Source: Microbulbifer variabilis ATCC 700307 (GTDB lineage: Bacteria; Pseudomonadota; Gammaproteobacteria; Pseudomonadales; Cellvibrionaceae). Taken from it: a DNA stretch of 64,000 bases. Position numbers and translations under genes: made by a program. Below, one piece after another: positions 17,761 through 26,469 of this stretch. The stretch covers positions 682,001 to 746,000 of the forward strand of contig NZ_AQYJ01000029.1 in assembly GCF_000380565.1 (NCBI RefSeq), read 5' to 3'. How positions within the stretch are numbered: position 1 is the stretch's first letter; every line of letters starts with the position of its first letter. The notes under the pieces are model-generated. The model was given only the letters and a program-made list of their open reading frames with translations. It had not been told where the DNA came from and made no database searches.

Positions 17761-18456
17761 TTGCTCAATAGTTTAAAAACAGTTTTCGGCTTGATGACGC
17801 TGATAGCAGGTATGGTGATATCTATGCCGCTATTTGCCCATGGAGTGGACGATGCGACCAAGACTTTTCTTGCCGGCAACGAAGGGGTATCTATTATTCC
17901 CTTTCTATATATTGGCGCCAAGCATATGGTGACTGGCTATGACCACCTGCTGTTCCTGGTGGGAGTCATTTTCTTTTTATATCGATCAAAAGATGTTCTT
18001 ATCTATGTAAGCTTCTTTACGCTCGGTCATAGCTTAACTTTGTTATTTGGAGTGCTTAACGACACCCATGTGAATGCCTATTTGATCGATGCCATTATTG
18101 GATTATCCATTGTCTATAAAGGCTTCGATAATCTCGGCGGCTTCAAACGGGTTTTTGGCTTCCAGCCTAATACCAAGGCTGCCGTACTGATTTTTGGACT
18201 CTTCCACGGTTTTGGTTTGGCAACCAAATTACAAGAATTCAAGCTGTCCAGCGATGGGTTGGTGGAGAATATCCTGGCCTTTAATGTCGGAGTAGAAATT
18301 GGTCAGTTTGTTGCGTTGCTGTTTATTCTTCTCGCCATCAATTATTGGCGTCGCTTTGACAGTTTTCTGCGCTTTTCCACCATGACAAATACCTTACTAA
18401 TGAGTGGTGGACTGATGTTGGTGGGTTACCAGATGACAGGCTACTTCGTAGGTTAG
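17761..18456 (+). CDS. HupE/UreJ-family membrane protein
   Basis: A 231-residue membrane protein started by TTG, preceded by GGGAG at good spacing. It has a signal-like first helix ending near LFA-HGV and about six further hydrophobic segments. The family motifs are GAKHMVTGYDHLLFLVGVIFF (His and Asp in the first core helix), LGHSLTLL, and FGLFHGFGLATKL. HupE/UreJ proteins are linked with nickel or cobalt uptake or with metallo-enzyme maturation. Short relatives are regular partners of Czc operons, where the role is not established. It lies 62 bases after czcA and is probably cotranscribed. Confidence 0.82.
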   Translation: MLNSLKTVFGLMTLIAGMVISMPLFAHGVDDATKTFLAGNEGVSIIPFLYIGAKHMVTGYDHLLFLVGVIFFLYRSKDVLIYVSFFTLGHSLTLLFGVLNDTHVNAYLIDAIIGLSIVYKGFDNLGGFKRVFGFQPNTKAAVLIFGLFHGFGLATKLQEFKLSSDGLVENILAFNVGVEIGQFVALLFILLAINYWRRFDSFLRFSTMTNTLLMSGGLMLVGYQMTGYFVG

Positions 18457-18520
18457 ATAGCCAGAAAGTGGCTTTTACAAGTTTATTGAACAGAAAGAAC
18501 TCAGATTTAGAGCTTACAGA

Positions 18521-19069
18521 ATGAATACAACTGAAATGCCAGTGCAGACTGCACAAACACTGATTAAATCCACACTTGCTGCTGGCGTGCTTGCAGCCAT
18601 TATGTTGACCACAGTAATCCTGCCAGCTGAATACAATATAGATCCTACTGGAATTGGCAGTGCACTGGGGCTTACTGAATTAAACAGTCAAGAGCAGGAA
18701 ATTGCTGCACCAGAAGTAGTGCAGCGTGGCGAGCAGTCCTTTGCTTATCGGACTGACACTACAACTATTGAAGTGCCCGCTGGCCGTGGAATTGAATACA
18801 AATTTCAATTGGATAAATACGGTCATTTGGAATATGAGTGGGTAACGGAGAGTGGTGAGCTTTACTTTGATTTTCACGGCGAACCCACAGGCGATACTAC
18901 CGGCTACTTTGAGAGCTTTGCTATTGCTACCGCAAATAAAATGAGTGGCTCTCTCACCACGCCTTTTGATGGTTCCCATGGCTGGTATTGGAAGAATAAC
19001 GGTCAGGAATCTGTGAAAATCACTCTAAAAACAAAGGGGTTCTACGAGGTTATTGGACTCAAACAGTAA
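18521..19069 (+). CDS. transmembrane-anchor protein of the efflux operon
   Basis: A 182-residue protein with one N-terminal membrane helix (about residues 16-36, LAAGVLAAIMLTTVILP) followed by a periplasmic beta-rich domain that includes TTIEVPAGRGIEYKFQLDKYGHLEYEW and FDGSHGWYWKNNGQESVKI. Proteins of this type, annotated only as transmembrane anchor proteins, recur next to CzcABC and HupE/UreJ genes. The domain has several His, Glu and Trp residues but no classic metal motif. It is in the same orientation as the pump genes with small gaps, so it is inferred to belong to the metal-efflux operon. Its biochemical role is unknown. Confidence 0.7.
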   Translation: MNTTEMPVQTAQTLIKSTLAAGVLAAIMLTTVILPAEYNIDPTGIGSALGLTELNSQEQEIAAPEVVQRGEQSFAYRTDTTTIEVPAGRGIEYKFQLDKYGHLEYEWVTESGELYFDFHGEPTGDTTGYFESFAIATANKMSGSLTTPFDGSHGWYWKNNGQESVKITLKTKGFYEVIGLKQ

Positions 19070-19115
19070 CGCTTTTTTATCAACATTCGCTAAAACCGAG
19101 AAGAAAGAGAGTATT

Positions 19116-19451
19116 ATGAACAAACTTATTCGAGTCATCTGTGTATCAGTTACCTTAGGCTTCGCAAATCTTGCTTTCGCCCATGGTGACCATGAGAGAG
19201 ACAATTTTGCCACTGTATCTATGGTAGAAGCCAAAGGCATCGCCAGCCAGGAAGTAGCTCGCCTAATCAAAGAGGGTAAGCTTAACGAGTCCTGGTCTGG
19301 CAAGCCGCTCAATGCCGCCATGCAGCGTGTTGACAACCAGCGACAGTGGGTTGTCAGCACTCAGGGTAAGGATGGGGGCCTGGATAAAATACTGAAAGTG
19401 TTTTTATCAACGGAAGGGTACTTTCTTTCTTTTAAAGTGACTGATCGTTAA
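19116..19451 (+). CDS. DUF6488-type exported small protein
   Basis: A 111-residue protein. I start it at the ATG at 19116, which is preceded by AAGAAAGAGAG and begins a standard signal peptide (MNKLIRVICVSV...LAFA). The mature N-terminus is HGDHERD, a possible metal ligand cluster. It is followed by a PepSY-like small alpha/beta domain with ASQEVARLIKEGKLNESW and WVVSTQGKDGGL. Small periplasmic proteins of this family occur at the end of Czc/HupE clusters. I infer metal binding or buffering in the periplasm. It ends the efflux operon and is followed by a hairpin. Confidence 0.72.
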   Translation: MNKLIRVICVSVTLGFANLAFAHGDHERDNFATVSMVEAKGIASQEVARLIKEGKLNESWSGKPLNAAMQRVDNQRQWVVSTQGKDGGLDKILKVFLSTEGYFLSFKVTDR

Positions 19452-19461
19452 AAAATCAGTA

Positions 19462-19503
19462 ATGTTCCTGCACTGCTGTCTGTAGGCATCGGCGCAGGAA
19501 CAT
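19462..19503. terminator. hairpin between convergent genes (efflux operon end)
   Basis: ATGTTCCTGC (19462-19471) and GCAGGAACAT (19494-19503) pair perfectly over 10 bp with a 22-base loop. It lies between the DUF6488 gene and the convergent NmrA-like gene. No T-run is present, so a transcription barrier is likely but not a classical intrinsic terminator. Confidence 0.45.
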
Positions 19504-19558
19504 GACCTATAACTCTGATATGCCCAATGCGGCTATGAGGGTAATTATAGCTCTACAT

Positions 19559-20443
19559 TTAGACCTCTTTTTTACTAAACTGGCTAGCTGCGTTTTCAAA
19601 GAATGTCTTGAGTAAAGTTGGTTTTCTGTCCAGAAGTTGCTCTACGTGATTGGAAAGCTCAATCGTGTGCCCCCACTCGCGGGTTACAGGCCAAAGCTGT
19701 GCCAACGCATCGGCAGCTCTCTCTGAAACCCCCAAACTTAATAATCCTGACCTTGCTGCTTCATCACTAATAGGTTGATAGGTTATCTTCCTCTGCAGGA
19801 CTTCAGATAATATATTTGATATATCCGTATAAGTTAATTTTTCTGCCCCAGTAAGAATATACTTCTTACCAATATGCTCGCCCGGTTCTACTAGTATTTT
19901 GGCTGCTATATCACCGATATCCTGATGGTCAACAGTAACAATAGCTGCCCCCGGTGCAGAGCCAAATGGAGCACTAATTGTGCTTTGTTGAGCAATTTCT
20001 TCTGCAGAGGCAAAGAAATTGCTGTTAAAACTGGCGGGCTGAAGAATTGTCCAGTTTAACGTTGATTCGATAAGATGCTCTTCTGCCTCTCCCAACCATC
20101 TAGCTATGTCAATTGGTGAATCCTTATCAGCGCCTAAGCCGGAGATTTGTACAATATGCTTTACTCCAGCTTGCTCCGCTATACGAATAAAAGCGGCATG
20201 CTTATTAGTAAATGAAGGTTCGAATGCTGTAACCAAAAAGGCAGTCTCGATACCTTGCATAGCTTCCAGTAGTGAGGATTCATTCTCATAGTCTCCTATT
20301 ACATAGCTGATATTGTCAGCTACGATTGGAGCTCTAGAAAGATCCCGAAGCAGGGCCCTGACTGGTATATTGGTGTTAGCAAAGTTTTTCAGAACGGCTT
20401 TGCCGTTATTTCCAGTGCCGCCGGTAATTAAGATTTTTTCCAT
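19559..20443 (-). CDS. NmrA-like NAD(P)-binding protein (atypical SDR)
   Basis: A 294-residue protein that begins with the nucleotide-binding motif LITGGTGNNGKAVLKNF and continues with VRALLRD after strand 2 and VIGDYENESSLLEAMQGIETAFLV, which is the pattern of NmrA/HSCARG and QorB-type atypical short-chain dehydrogenases. No YxxxK catalytic pair is evident, so it may be a redox sensor or an NADPH:quinone reductase rather than a classical dehydrogenase. The start is preceded by AGGTG-type purines. It lies 34 bases downstream of the old-yellow-enzyme gene on the same strand and is probably cotranscribed with it. Confidence 0.85.
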   Translation of the reverse strand: MEKILITGGTGNNGKAVLKNFANTNIPVRALLRDLSRAPIVADNISYVIGDYENESSLLEAMQGIETAFLVTAFEPSFTNKHAAFIRIAEQAGVKHIVQISGLGADKDSPIDIARWLGEAEEHLIESTLNWTILQPASFNSNFFASAEEIAQQSTISAPFGSAPGAAIVTVDHQDIGDIAAKILVEPGEHIGKKYILTGAEKLTYTDISNILSEVLQRKITYQPISDEAARSGLLSLGVSERAADALAQLWPVTREWGHTIELSNHVEQLLDRKPTLLKTFFENAASQFSKKEV

Positions 20444-20477
20444 GATTACACCTAAGTGAAATTGATATATTTGTAAG

Positions 20478-21566
20478 TTAAGAGTTTTGTGCCACTAATG
20501 AGGGGTAGTCTAAATACCCGCGTTCATCGCCAGCGAAAAATGAAGACATATCCTCTTCGTTAAAGGGGCCATTATTTGCGAGGCGCTCTACGAGGTCCGG
20601 ATTGGATATAAATAAACGGCCAAATGAAATGTAATCGGCAGAGCCATCGGCAATGGCATTGTTTGCGGATTTAAGATCATACATTCCATTGGCTACGTAA
20701 AGACCTTTATAGGTTTTGCGTAGCTGGGTGTGGTCAATGCTTGGTTGGTTCTCTCTGTCCCAGGCCCGTTCCATCATCTGTAGATAGGCAAGGTTATATC
20801 TGTTCAGTTGGTTGACAACATATAGATAGGTTTTTTGAGCATTACTGTCCGTCAAGCTGATTTCCGGAGATAGCTTGATTCCAACTCTATTTGATCCCCA
20901 GACCTCACATAATGCAGAAGTTACTTCGAAGATGAAGCGAGCTCTGTTTTCTACACTGCCGCCGTAGGCATCTGTACGATGATTGGTGCTGTCGTGAAGA
21001 AACTGAGCCGGAAGGTAAGGCCCTGCAGCGTGGAGTTCAACTCCATCAAAGCCGGCTATAAGCGCATTCTTAGCTGCCTGCTTATAATCTGCGATAATAC
21101 TTTGAATCTCCTCATATGTTAGAGCCTTCGGAACTGCATAAGGCTTCTTTCCCGTATAAGTATGTGCTTCACCCTCAGCTGCAATCGGCGAGGGAGCAAC
21201 AGGTGTTTGACCGCCGATAAGGTCTGGATGTACTTCTCGGCCCATGTGCCAGAGCTGGACAAAAATTTTTCCTCCCTGACGATGTACAGCATCGGTAACC
21301 TTTTTCCAGCCCGCGATTTGCTCTTCTGTAAAAATGCCTGGGGTATTCACCCATCCAAGCCCTTGGGCTGAGATCGCGGTAGCTTCCGAGATAATCATCG
21401 CCGCACTGGCACGCTGGGCGTAATACTTGGCGTTAACGTCTGTTGGTACACCATCTCGACCGATCCTTGCACGTGTCAAGGCAGCCATAATGATACGGCT
21501 ATCAGTTTCCATATGGCCGAGCTTTCCGTGGGAAAAAATGCTCAGATCACTGTCTTTTTTAGTCAT
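20478..21566 (-). CDS. old yellow enzyme-family alkene reductase (NemA/OYE)
   Basis: A 362-residue FMN-dependent TIM-barrel enzyme. Visible hallmarks are RIIMAALTRARIG near the N-terminus, EATAISAQGLGWVNTPGI, FVQLWHMGREVHP, the active-site segment GFDGVELHAAGPYLPAQFL with the substrate-binding His, and the C-terminal FMN-phosphate site DYISFGRLFISNPDLVERL. Family members reduce activated C=C bonds or nitro groups with NADPH. The gene is divergent from the LysR-type gene at 21676 with a 109-base shared control region, so LysR control is likely. The NmrA-like gene follows in the same operon. Confidence 0.9.
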   Translation of the reverse strand: MTKKDSDLSIFSHGKLGHMETDSRIIMAALTRARIGRDGVPTDVNAKYYAQRASAAMIISEATAISAQGLGWVNTPGIFTEEQIAGWKKVTDAVHRQGGKIFVQLWHMGREVHPDLIGGQTPVAPSPIAAEGEAHTYTGKKPYAVPKALTYEEIQSIIADYKQAAKNALIAGFDGVELHAAGPYLPAQFLHDSTNHRTDAYGGSVENRARFIFEVTSALCEVWGSNRVGIKLSPEISLTDSNAQKTYLYVVNQLNRYNLAYLQMMERAWDRENQPSIDHTQLRKTYKGLYVANGMYDLKSANNAIADGSADYISFGRLFISNPDLVERLANNGPFNEEDMSSFFAGDERGYLDYPSLVAQNS

Positions 21567-21675
21567 TTCTGTTGACTCTGCTTGTTTCGACAGGACGCAG
21601 ATTAGCCATACTCCCGATAAAATAATAATGGTATATTTGGATCAAAATGATAGATTCTATGAATCGAGTATTGAT

Positions 21676-22533
21676 ATGACCCAAGAGCAGCTCAAGATGT
21701 TTATTGCTGTTGTGGAGCAGGGAAGCTTTCGTGGAGCGGCCAAGGCGATTTTCAAAACCCAGCCGACGATTAGTAATGCGGTTAAGAGGCTTGAAGAAGA
21801 ATTTGGCTTTCCCTTATTTGATAGGGATAGCTATAGACCGAACCTCACAAATCAGGGGCAGGCTTTTTATCAGCAGACTAAGAGAGTTATGCAAAGCCTC
21901 GAGCAGCTCTCTGTAATGGGGCACCAGCTTGGTGCGGGAATAGAACCCAAGTTTACTGTGGTCATTAGTGGTATTGTCGAGCTAAGCCCACTTCTGGAAC
22001 AGATCAAACCTATAGTGCTGTCTTTTCCTAATACGGATTTTAGTATTAGCACTGAACTATTGTCTGGCGTAATGGAGCGCATAGATGGCAATGAAGCTGA
22101 TCTGGCATTTGCTACTTTGTTCGGCGTTGAGAGCAAGCATGAGTGGAAGAAAATAGGGCAGGTCGAATTAGTTAATGTTGTGGCTCCTGATGTTTTTCCT
22201 GGCGATGAAATTTCACAATTGGAGGCTGCACAACTACCCCAAATTGTCGTCAGGGATACGGGCCGCTCAGAAAATAAGGGAAATATCAACTTGCTGGAAG
22301 TTGGGCGCAGATGGTTTGTTAATGACTACCATACAAAAAAAGAGCTGACCCTTGCTGGACTTGGTTGGGGTCGGATACCAAGGCACTTCATAAAGAGTGA
22401 ACTGGAGCGAGGTTTGCTTGTACCTATTAATGTTGAGGGGATTGAAGCATTTAGCAGTTTTGATCTATGTATTATTCGTAATAGAGAGCGCTCTTTGGGA
22501 CCAATTGCTGGTAGATTTTGGGACTCTTTTTAA
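21676..22533 (+). CDS. LysR-family transcriptional regulator
   Basis: About 285 residues from the ATG at 21676, where the LysR winged helix begins directly (MTQEQLKMFIAVVEQGSFRG). The upstream in-frame ATG at 21628 would add 16 residues outside the family domain. The recognition helix TQPTISNAVKRLEEEFGFPLFDR is typical, and residues 90-285 form the periplasmic-binding-like effector domain. It is divergent from the old yellow enzyme gene. Family practice suggests it activates that operon in response to an electrophile or a substrate, but no ligand can be read from the sequence. Confidence 0.88.
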   Translation: MTQEQLKMFIAVVEQGSFRGAAKAIFKTQPTISNAVKRLEEEFGFPLFDRDSYRPNLTNQGQAFYQQTKRVMQSLEQLSVMGHQLGAGIEPKFTVVISGIVELSPLLEQIKPIVLSFPNTDFSISTELLSGVMERIDGNEADLAFATLFGVESKHEWKKIGQVELVNVVAPDVFPGDEISQLEAAQLPQIVVRDTGRSENKGNINLLEVGRRWFVNDYHTKKELTLAGLGWGRIPRHFIKSELERGLLVPINVEGIEAFSSFDLCIIRNRERSLGPIAGRFWDSF

Positions 22534-22672
22534 GGTTGGTATATTTTTAATACATTTACAACTATAAGGGGATTAAGCCCACCTTACAAATTTGAGTGGG
22601 GAAATTGTTCTTCAAATAAGATGTCTATTTTAACAAAATATGTTGATAAATTAGTGTGAGTGGGTTGAGACA

Positions 22673-22730
22673 GTTCAGACCTAAAATGAAGTTTTCTGAG
22701 TAACCGAGGCTGATCATATCAGGTCTGAAC
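22673..22730. repeat. 10-bp inverted repeat between convergent genes
   Basis: GTTCAGACCT (22673-22682) and AGGTCTGAAC (22721-22730) are exact reverse complements 38 bases apart. The position is between the 3' ends of the LysR gene and the quinone-oxidoreductase-like gene. It probably forms a 3' hairpin. A poor T-run makes terminator function uncertain. Confidence 0.4.
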
Positions 22731-22798
22731 ATCTACATTTTTTGCGTTATTCCCATCAATAATGGAGATTTGCGAGTTGAAATCTCTATTAGTCAGTC

Positions 22799-23791
22799 TT
22801 AGGGATCGATATTCACAACAACTTTCCCCATAGCTTGCCCACTTGCCAGCCGTTCATGGGCCTTGCCAATATCAGGCAAACTATAAGAAGTTTCATCAAG
22901 CACAGGTTTGAGATCGCCTGCTTCAGTAATGGCTTTTAGTGCTTTTAAAATATGCCCGTGTTCCTCACGGTGGTAATTGTGTAGCATTGGAATTAACATA
23001 AATATGACATGCAAAGACAAGCCTTTAAAGTGAGCAGGCGTCAGATCAAGTGCTACCATGGAAACGGTAGTAGCTACTTGGCCATTGAGTTTTGCTGCCT
23101 CAAAAGAGTTCGTTATATTTGCACCACCGACTGAGTCGAATACTATATCGAAGCCTGCTCCGTTGGTGTACTTCAGTACATAAGACTCAACTGATTCAGT
23201 CCGGTAGTTAATCGGCGCTGCCCCCAATTTTTCAATCATTGCCAGTTGAGGATCTCCGGAGCCTGTTGAGTAAACATCAGCACCGAAGTGACGAGCCAGC
23301 TGTACAGCTATATGACCCACACCGCCCGAGCCACCGTGAACAAGAACACTTTGTGCAGGCTTAACCCCCGCACGCTGTAACCCTTCGTAGGCGGTTATGC
23401 CTACTAAGGGCAAAGCTGCTGCTTCCCGCATGGTCAGGTTCTCGGGTTTCAGGGCAATTAAGTTCGCGTCTGCAACAATATATTCGGCTAATGTTCCCGG
23501 TGAGTCAGCCAGTCCACCTGCGCAGCCATAGACTTCATCGCCCACCTGATAATCGGTTACACCTTCGCCAATCTCTTCAACAACACCAGCGAAGTCCATA
23601 CCCAATATTGCCGGGGCTTTCGGTGAAAGGGGTAATGCAGGTCCCATTTGGCGAATCATGGTATCTACGGTGTTGACGCTGGTTGCTGATATTTTAATCA
23701 GCACATGGCCAGCTTTGGTGGTCGGCTTGGGTACTTCAGCAGCTTCAAATACGTCTGGGCCGCCAAAGGTATTTACAATCATTGCTCTCAT
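22799..23791 (-). CDS. zinc-independent MDR oxidoreductase (quinone oxidoreductase-like)
   Basis: About 330 residues from the ATG at 23791, preceded by GGGA. The catalytic GroES-like domain opens with MRAMIVNTFGGPDVFEAAEVP, and the Rossmann domain has the cofactor motif VHGGSGGVGHIAVQLARHFGADV. The structural and catalytic zinc cysteines of alcohol dehydrogenases are missing, which places it with QOR/enoyl-reductase-type MDR proteins that reduce quinones or enones with NADPH. It heads a run of minus-strand oxidoreductase genes but is separated from the next by about 100 bases. The substrate is unknown. Confidence 0.85.
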   Translation of the reverse strand: MRAMIVNTFGGPDVFEAAEVPKPTTKAGHVLIKISATSVNTVDTMIRQMGPALPLSPKAPAILGMDFAGVVEEIGEGVTDYQVGDEVYGCAGGLADSPGTLAEYIVADANLIALKPENLTMREAAALPLVGITAYEGLQRAGVKPAQSVLVHGGSGGVGHIAVQLARHFGADVYSTGSGDPQLAMIEKLGAAPINYRTESVESYVLKYTNGAGFDIVFDSVGGANITNSFEAAKLNGQVATTVSMVALDLTPAHFKGLSLHVIFMLIPMLHNYHREEHGHILKALKAITEAGDLKPVLDETSYSLPDIGKAHERLASGQAMGKVVVNIDP

Positions 23792-23892
23792 TTTGATTCC
23801 CAAAAAGTGTACTTTCTGTAGAGTTTTGTCTAAGTGTCCGAAGTAAGTAGGGCATCGCTGTCTGTAAATTGTCGGATGCCCAATTGCTACTG

Positions 23893-24738
23893 CTAGTTTA
23901 TTTTTTGTACATCCATAACCAGTTGGTTCCAGTTCCGCTGATTTTCAATATCGTGTTCCAACCCTTGTTCATCTGCGTTAGAGAAGCGTTTTAGCGCAGG
24001 TGTTTTACTGGTTGCTTGATACAGCCAATAGGCTTCCGCTTTTAGCGCTTCACCGATAGGTTTATCGATTGACTCATAGACCGCCTGTTTACAGGCATTG
24101 ATTGATTCTGCTGGAAATTGAGCGATTCTCTTCGCCAGGCTATCGACATACTCGCCAATTTCATCTGGGTCTAGTGCTTTGTTGATTGTGCCGAGCCTTT
24201 CCGCTTCGTCAGCATCGAAATCACGGGCGCTGAGAATAATCTCCAGCGCTTTACCCAGTCCTGTCTGGCGAGCCATCCTTGATGCGCCTCCCCCGCAGGG
24301 GAGGATTCCCATACCCACTTCCATTTGCATGAATTTATATTTTCCTCGGGCTGCGAAACGCATATCGAGTGCCAAGGCCAGTTCATGGCCACCACCTCTG
24401 GCGAAGCCTTCTAGTTTGGCGATCGTTGCCTGGGGCACCTTACTGATGCGTTCACAGACAGCCTGTAAATCCAACAGTTGGGCTTCTTCGCGAGATACAG
24501 CTTCATCAGACATGTTTTTTAATAGCTCAGTATCGTAATGACATACCCAAATCTCCGGATTTGCAGACTGAAATACAACGACTTTGGTTTCTCGATCCCG
24601 TTCCAGGCGCATAGCCAGGCTGTTTAAGTCGGCCAGCATTTCCTGCCCTTGGACATTCACGGGACCAAAGTCAAATGTCACAGTTAGGATTCCGTTATCT
24701 TGTTTCGCCGTGAATGTGGTAAAACCTTCATATTTCAT
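23893..24738 (-). CDS. enoyl-CoA hydratase/isomerase (crotonase)-family protein
   Basis: A 281-residue crotonase-fold protein preceded by AAGGAA. The oxyanion-hole regions are visible: VVVFQSANPEIWVCHYD for the first and LEGFARGGGHELALALDMRFAA for the second, followed by GMGILPCGGGASRMARQTGLGKALEIILSARDFDADEAERLG. The usual hydratase glutamates are not clearly present, so the reaction (hydration, isomerisation, hydrolysis) cannot be fixed. It is a likely partner of the SDR gene 33 bases upstream on the same strand. Confidence 0.83.
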   Translation of the reverse strand: MKYEGFTTFTAKQDNGILTVTFDFGPVNVQGQEMLADLNSLAMRLERDRETKVVVFQSANPEIWVCHYDTELLKNMSDEAVSREEAQLLDLQAVCERISKVPQATIAKLEGFARGGGHELALALDMRFAARGKYKFMQMEVGMGILPCGGGASRMARQTGLGKALEIILSARDFDADEAERLGTINKALDPDEIGEYVDSLAKRIAQFPAESINACKQAVYESIDKPIGEALKAEAYWLYQATSKTPALKRFSNADEQGLEHDIENQRNWNQLVMDVQKIN

Positions 24739-24771
24739 GGTGAATTCCTTTTAATTGATTGCGTTAACGTC

Positions 24772-25590
24772 TTAGGTATTTTTAATGCCGAGTTTGTCGA
24801 GAGTGTTCTCAATTTCTTCAATAAGTACCTTTCTCTTTTTCTCATCTAGCGCGTCTGGGTGCGGCTGGGACCAATTGCCTATGTCATTGTCAAAGTATTT
24901 ACCGCTAGCGTTTGAGAACTCATTATCGAGTGCCGCCCGTACCAATATATTGGCGCCGATACTTAAGTCTTTCCCTTGAGTTCCGTAAGCATCTTTTACC
25001 ATTTTGCTACCCAGAAATGAGGCGGGATTGATTGCGATAAATTGCGGGGCCTTGTCGCCAAGTGAGCGGGCTAGTTGAAAGGTCCACATGGTAAGAGCTA
25101 ATTTACTTTGGGCATAAGCGTCGCTGTCGGATAGTTGTTGGTGACCTTTGAGCGCTTCGATGTTCACAGTTGCTTGCGCTGCAGAGGATAGATTAATAAT
25201 GCGGCCATTGGCGCTAAACAGCGGCAATAGCCGTGTCGTTAACAAGTAGGGGGCAATAGCATTTACGATAAAACGAACATCGTAACCCGTGTCGGTTATT
25301 GGGTTCTGTACTTTAAATACGCCGGCATTATTGATAAGAACATCAATATTTGAATATTGAACTTTTACCATTGAGGCCAGTGCTAACACATCTGATAAAT
25401 TGGATAAATCTGCTCGGAATGTATCTATATGGGCCTTGGGATAGCTTTGCTTTATTGCTTCTTTTGCACTTTCTAGTTTTGTATCGCTGCGGCCATGTAA
25501 GAGCAAAGTAGGATCCTTTGCTGCCAGTATTTTTGCAGTTTCTAATCCGATACCGTCAGTACCGCCTGTCAACAAAATGGTCTTTCGCAC
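24772..25590 (-). CDS. short-chain dehydrogenase/reductase (retinol dehydrogenase-like)
   Basis: A 272-residue classical SDR with a GTG start behind AAAGGAA. The cofactor motif is LTGGTDGIGLETAK, then INNAGVF, a Ser in INLSSAAQ, and the catalytic pair Tyr/Lys in SDAYAQSKLALTMW. The long C-terminal part with GKYFDNDIGNWSQPHPDA fits retinol dehydrogenase or oxidoreductase-like SDRs active on lipophilic alcohols or ketones. It starts three bases after the stop of the decayed LLM oxidoreductase frame, so the two were once one operon. The substrate is unknown. Confidence 0.87.
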   Translation of the reverse strand: MRKTILLTGGTDGIGLETAKILAAKDPTLLLHGRSDTKLESAKEAIKQSYPKAHIDTFRADLSNLSDVLALASMVKVQYSNIDVLINNAGVFKVQNPITDTGYDVRFIVNAIAPYLLTTRLLPLFSANGRIINLSSAAQATVNIEALKGHQQLSDSDAYAQSKLALTMWTFQLARSLGDKAPQFIAINPASFLGSKMVKDAYGTQGKDLSIGANILVRAALDNEFSNASGKYFDNDIGNWSQPHPDALDEKKRKVLIEEIENTLDKLGIKNT

Positions 25591-25593
25591 TTG

Positions 25594-26380
25594 TTATTCC
25601 TTTTCATTAAAATGTGGGAGAATTAATTCCGAAATTATTCCAAGTGTTTCTTCAATATTTACCCGGTTAAATCGGAGGTTAAGAGCAACATGGTTAACTC
25701 CGATCTCTTCTCGCGATTTAAGGTATTGATATAATTGGTTAATTCCCAGTCGATATCCCAAGTGTATGGGGTGTGGTAGGGCATCCGGAGTTTCAGTTAT
25801 ATCAATATAGAGAGGTTCCATCACTGGCTTGTTAATGGCAGAGTTATCTCTCAATTGGCCAATAAATTGTTTTTTCGCGATATGTGGGCGAGGATAGGTG
25901 ATCCAACCATCTCCGTTGTTAGAGAGCCAATCTGGGGGTTGCTGAGAGGAGCCCGTTATCAATAAAGGCAGCTTTGTTTTTTCTGGTTTGGGCAATATGT
26001 CCAGATCTCCAGAAATTGCCCCAAAGGAGCTTTGAAGTTGGGGGGAGGGCTCTGCTACACGGCGAATATATTTATAGCTCTCCCGGAACAGTTTCCCTCG
26101 CTCCTGATACGAAACATTCATCGCAGGATATTCTTCCGGACGATCGCCACTGGCGATCCCTAGAATTAAGCGCCCGCCTGAGATTTGATCAACAGAGGCA
26201 GCAGCTTTTGCGATCCTGACCCAAATCGTACTAAATCCCAATTTCTCCACAAACTGAACTGGCGTAATATGATCAAGCATGGTTTGAATTTATTGTATAA
26301 TTTTTTATGGGGTCACAATTCCAATTGAATGTTTTCCCGGTTTGAATGTGGAGATATAATCTAAATTGATACTAGGGAAG
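25594..26380 (-). pseudogene. decayed LLM-class flavin-dependent oxidoreductase
   Basis: The open part (25594-26280) gives 228 residues of an F420/FMN-type luciferase-like monooxygenase, well short of the usual ~310. The segment GFSTIWVR joins directly to IAKAAASVDQISGGRLILG, whereas family members carry about 50 residues between them, so an internal in-frame deletion is likely. The usual N-terminus is also missing from this frame, but a separate minus-strand frame at about 26307-26372 still encodes TFKPGKHSIGIVTP and then a stop, matching the normal family start (FxPGKLTLGL). I infer a deletion-damaged gene. A functional short variant is unlikely. Confidence 0.65.
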
Positions 26381-26469
26381 TATTGCTCTTTATCTTTGTG
26401 TTTAGGTTCTAAGATGACGACTCCTGTATTGTTCGAACAGGAGAGAATTGGTTGTCAAGTTTTATAAGA

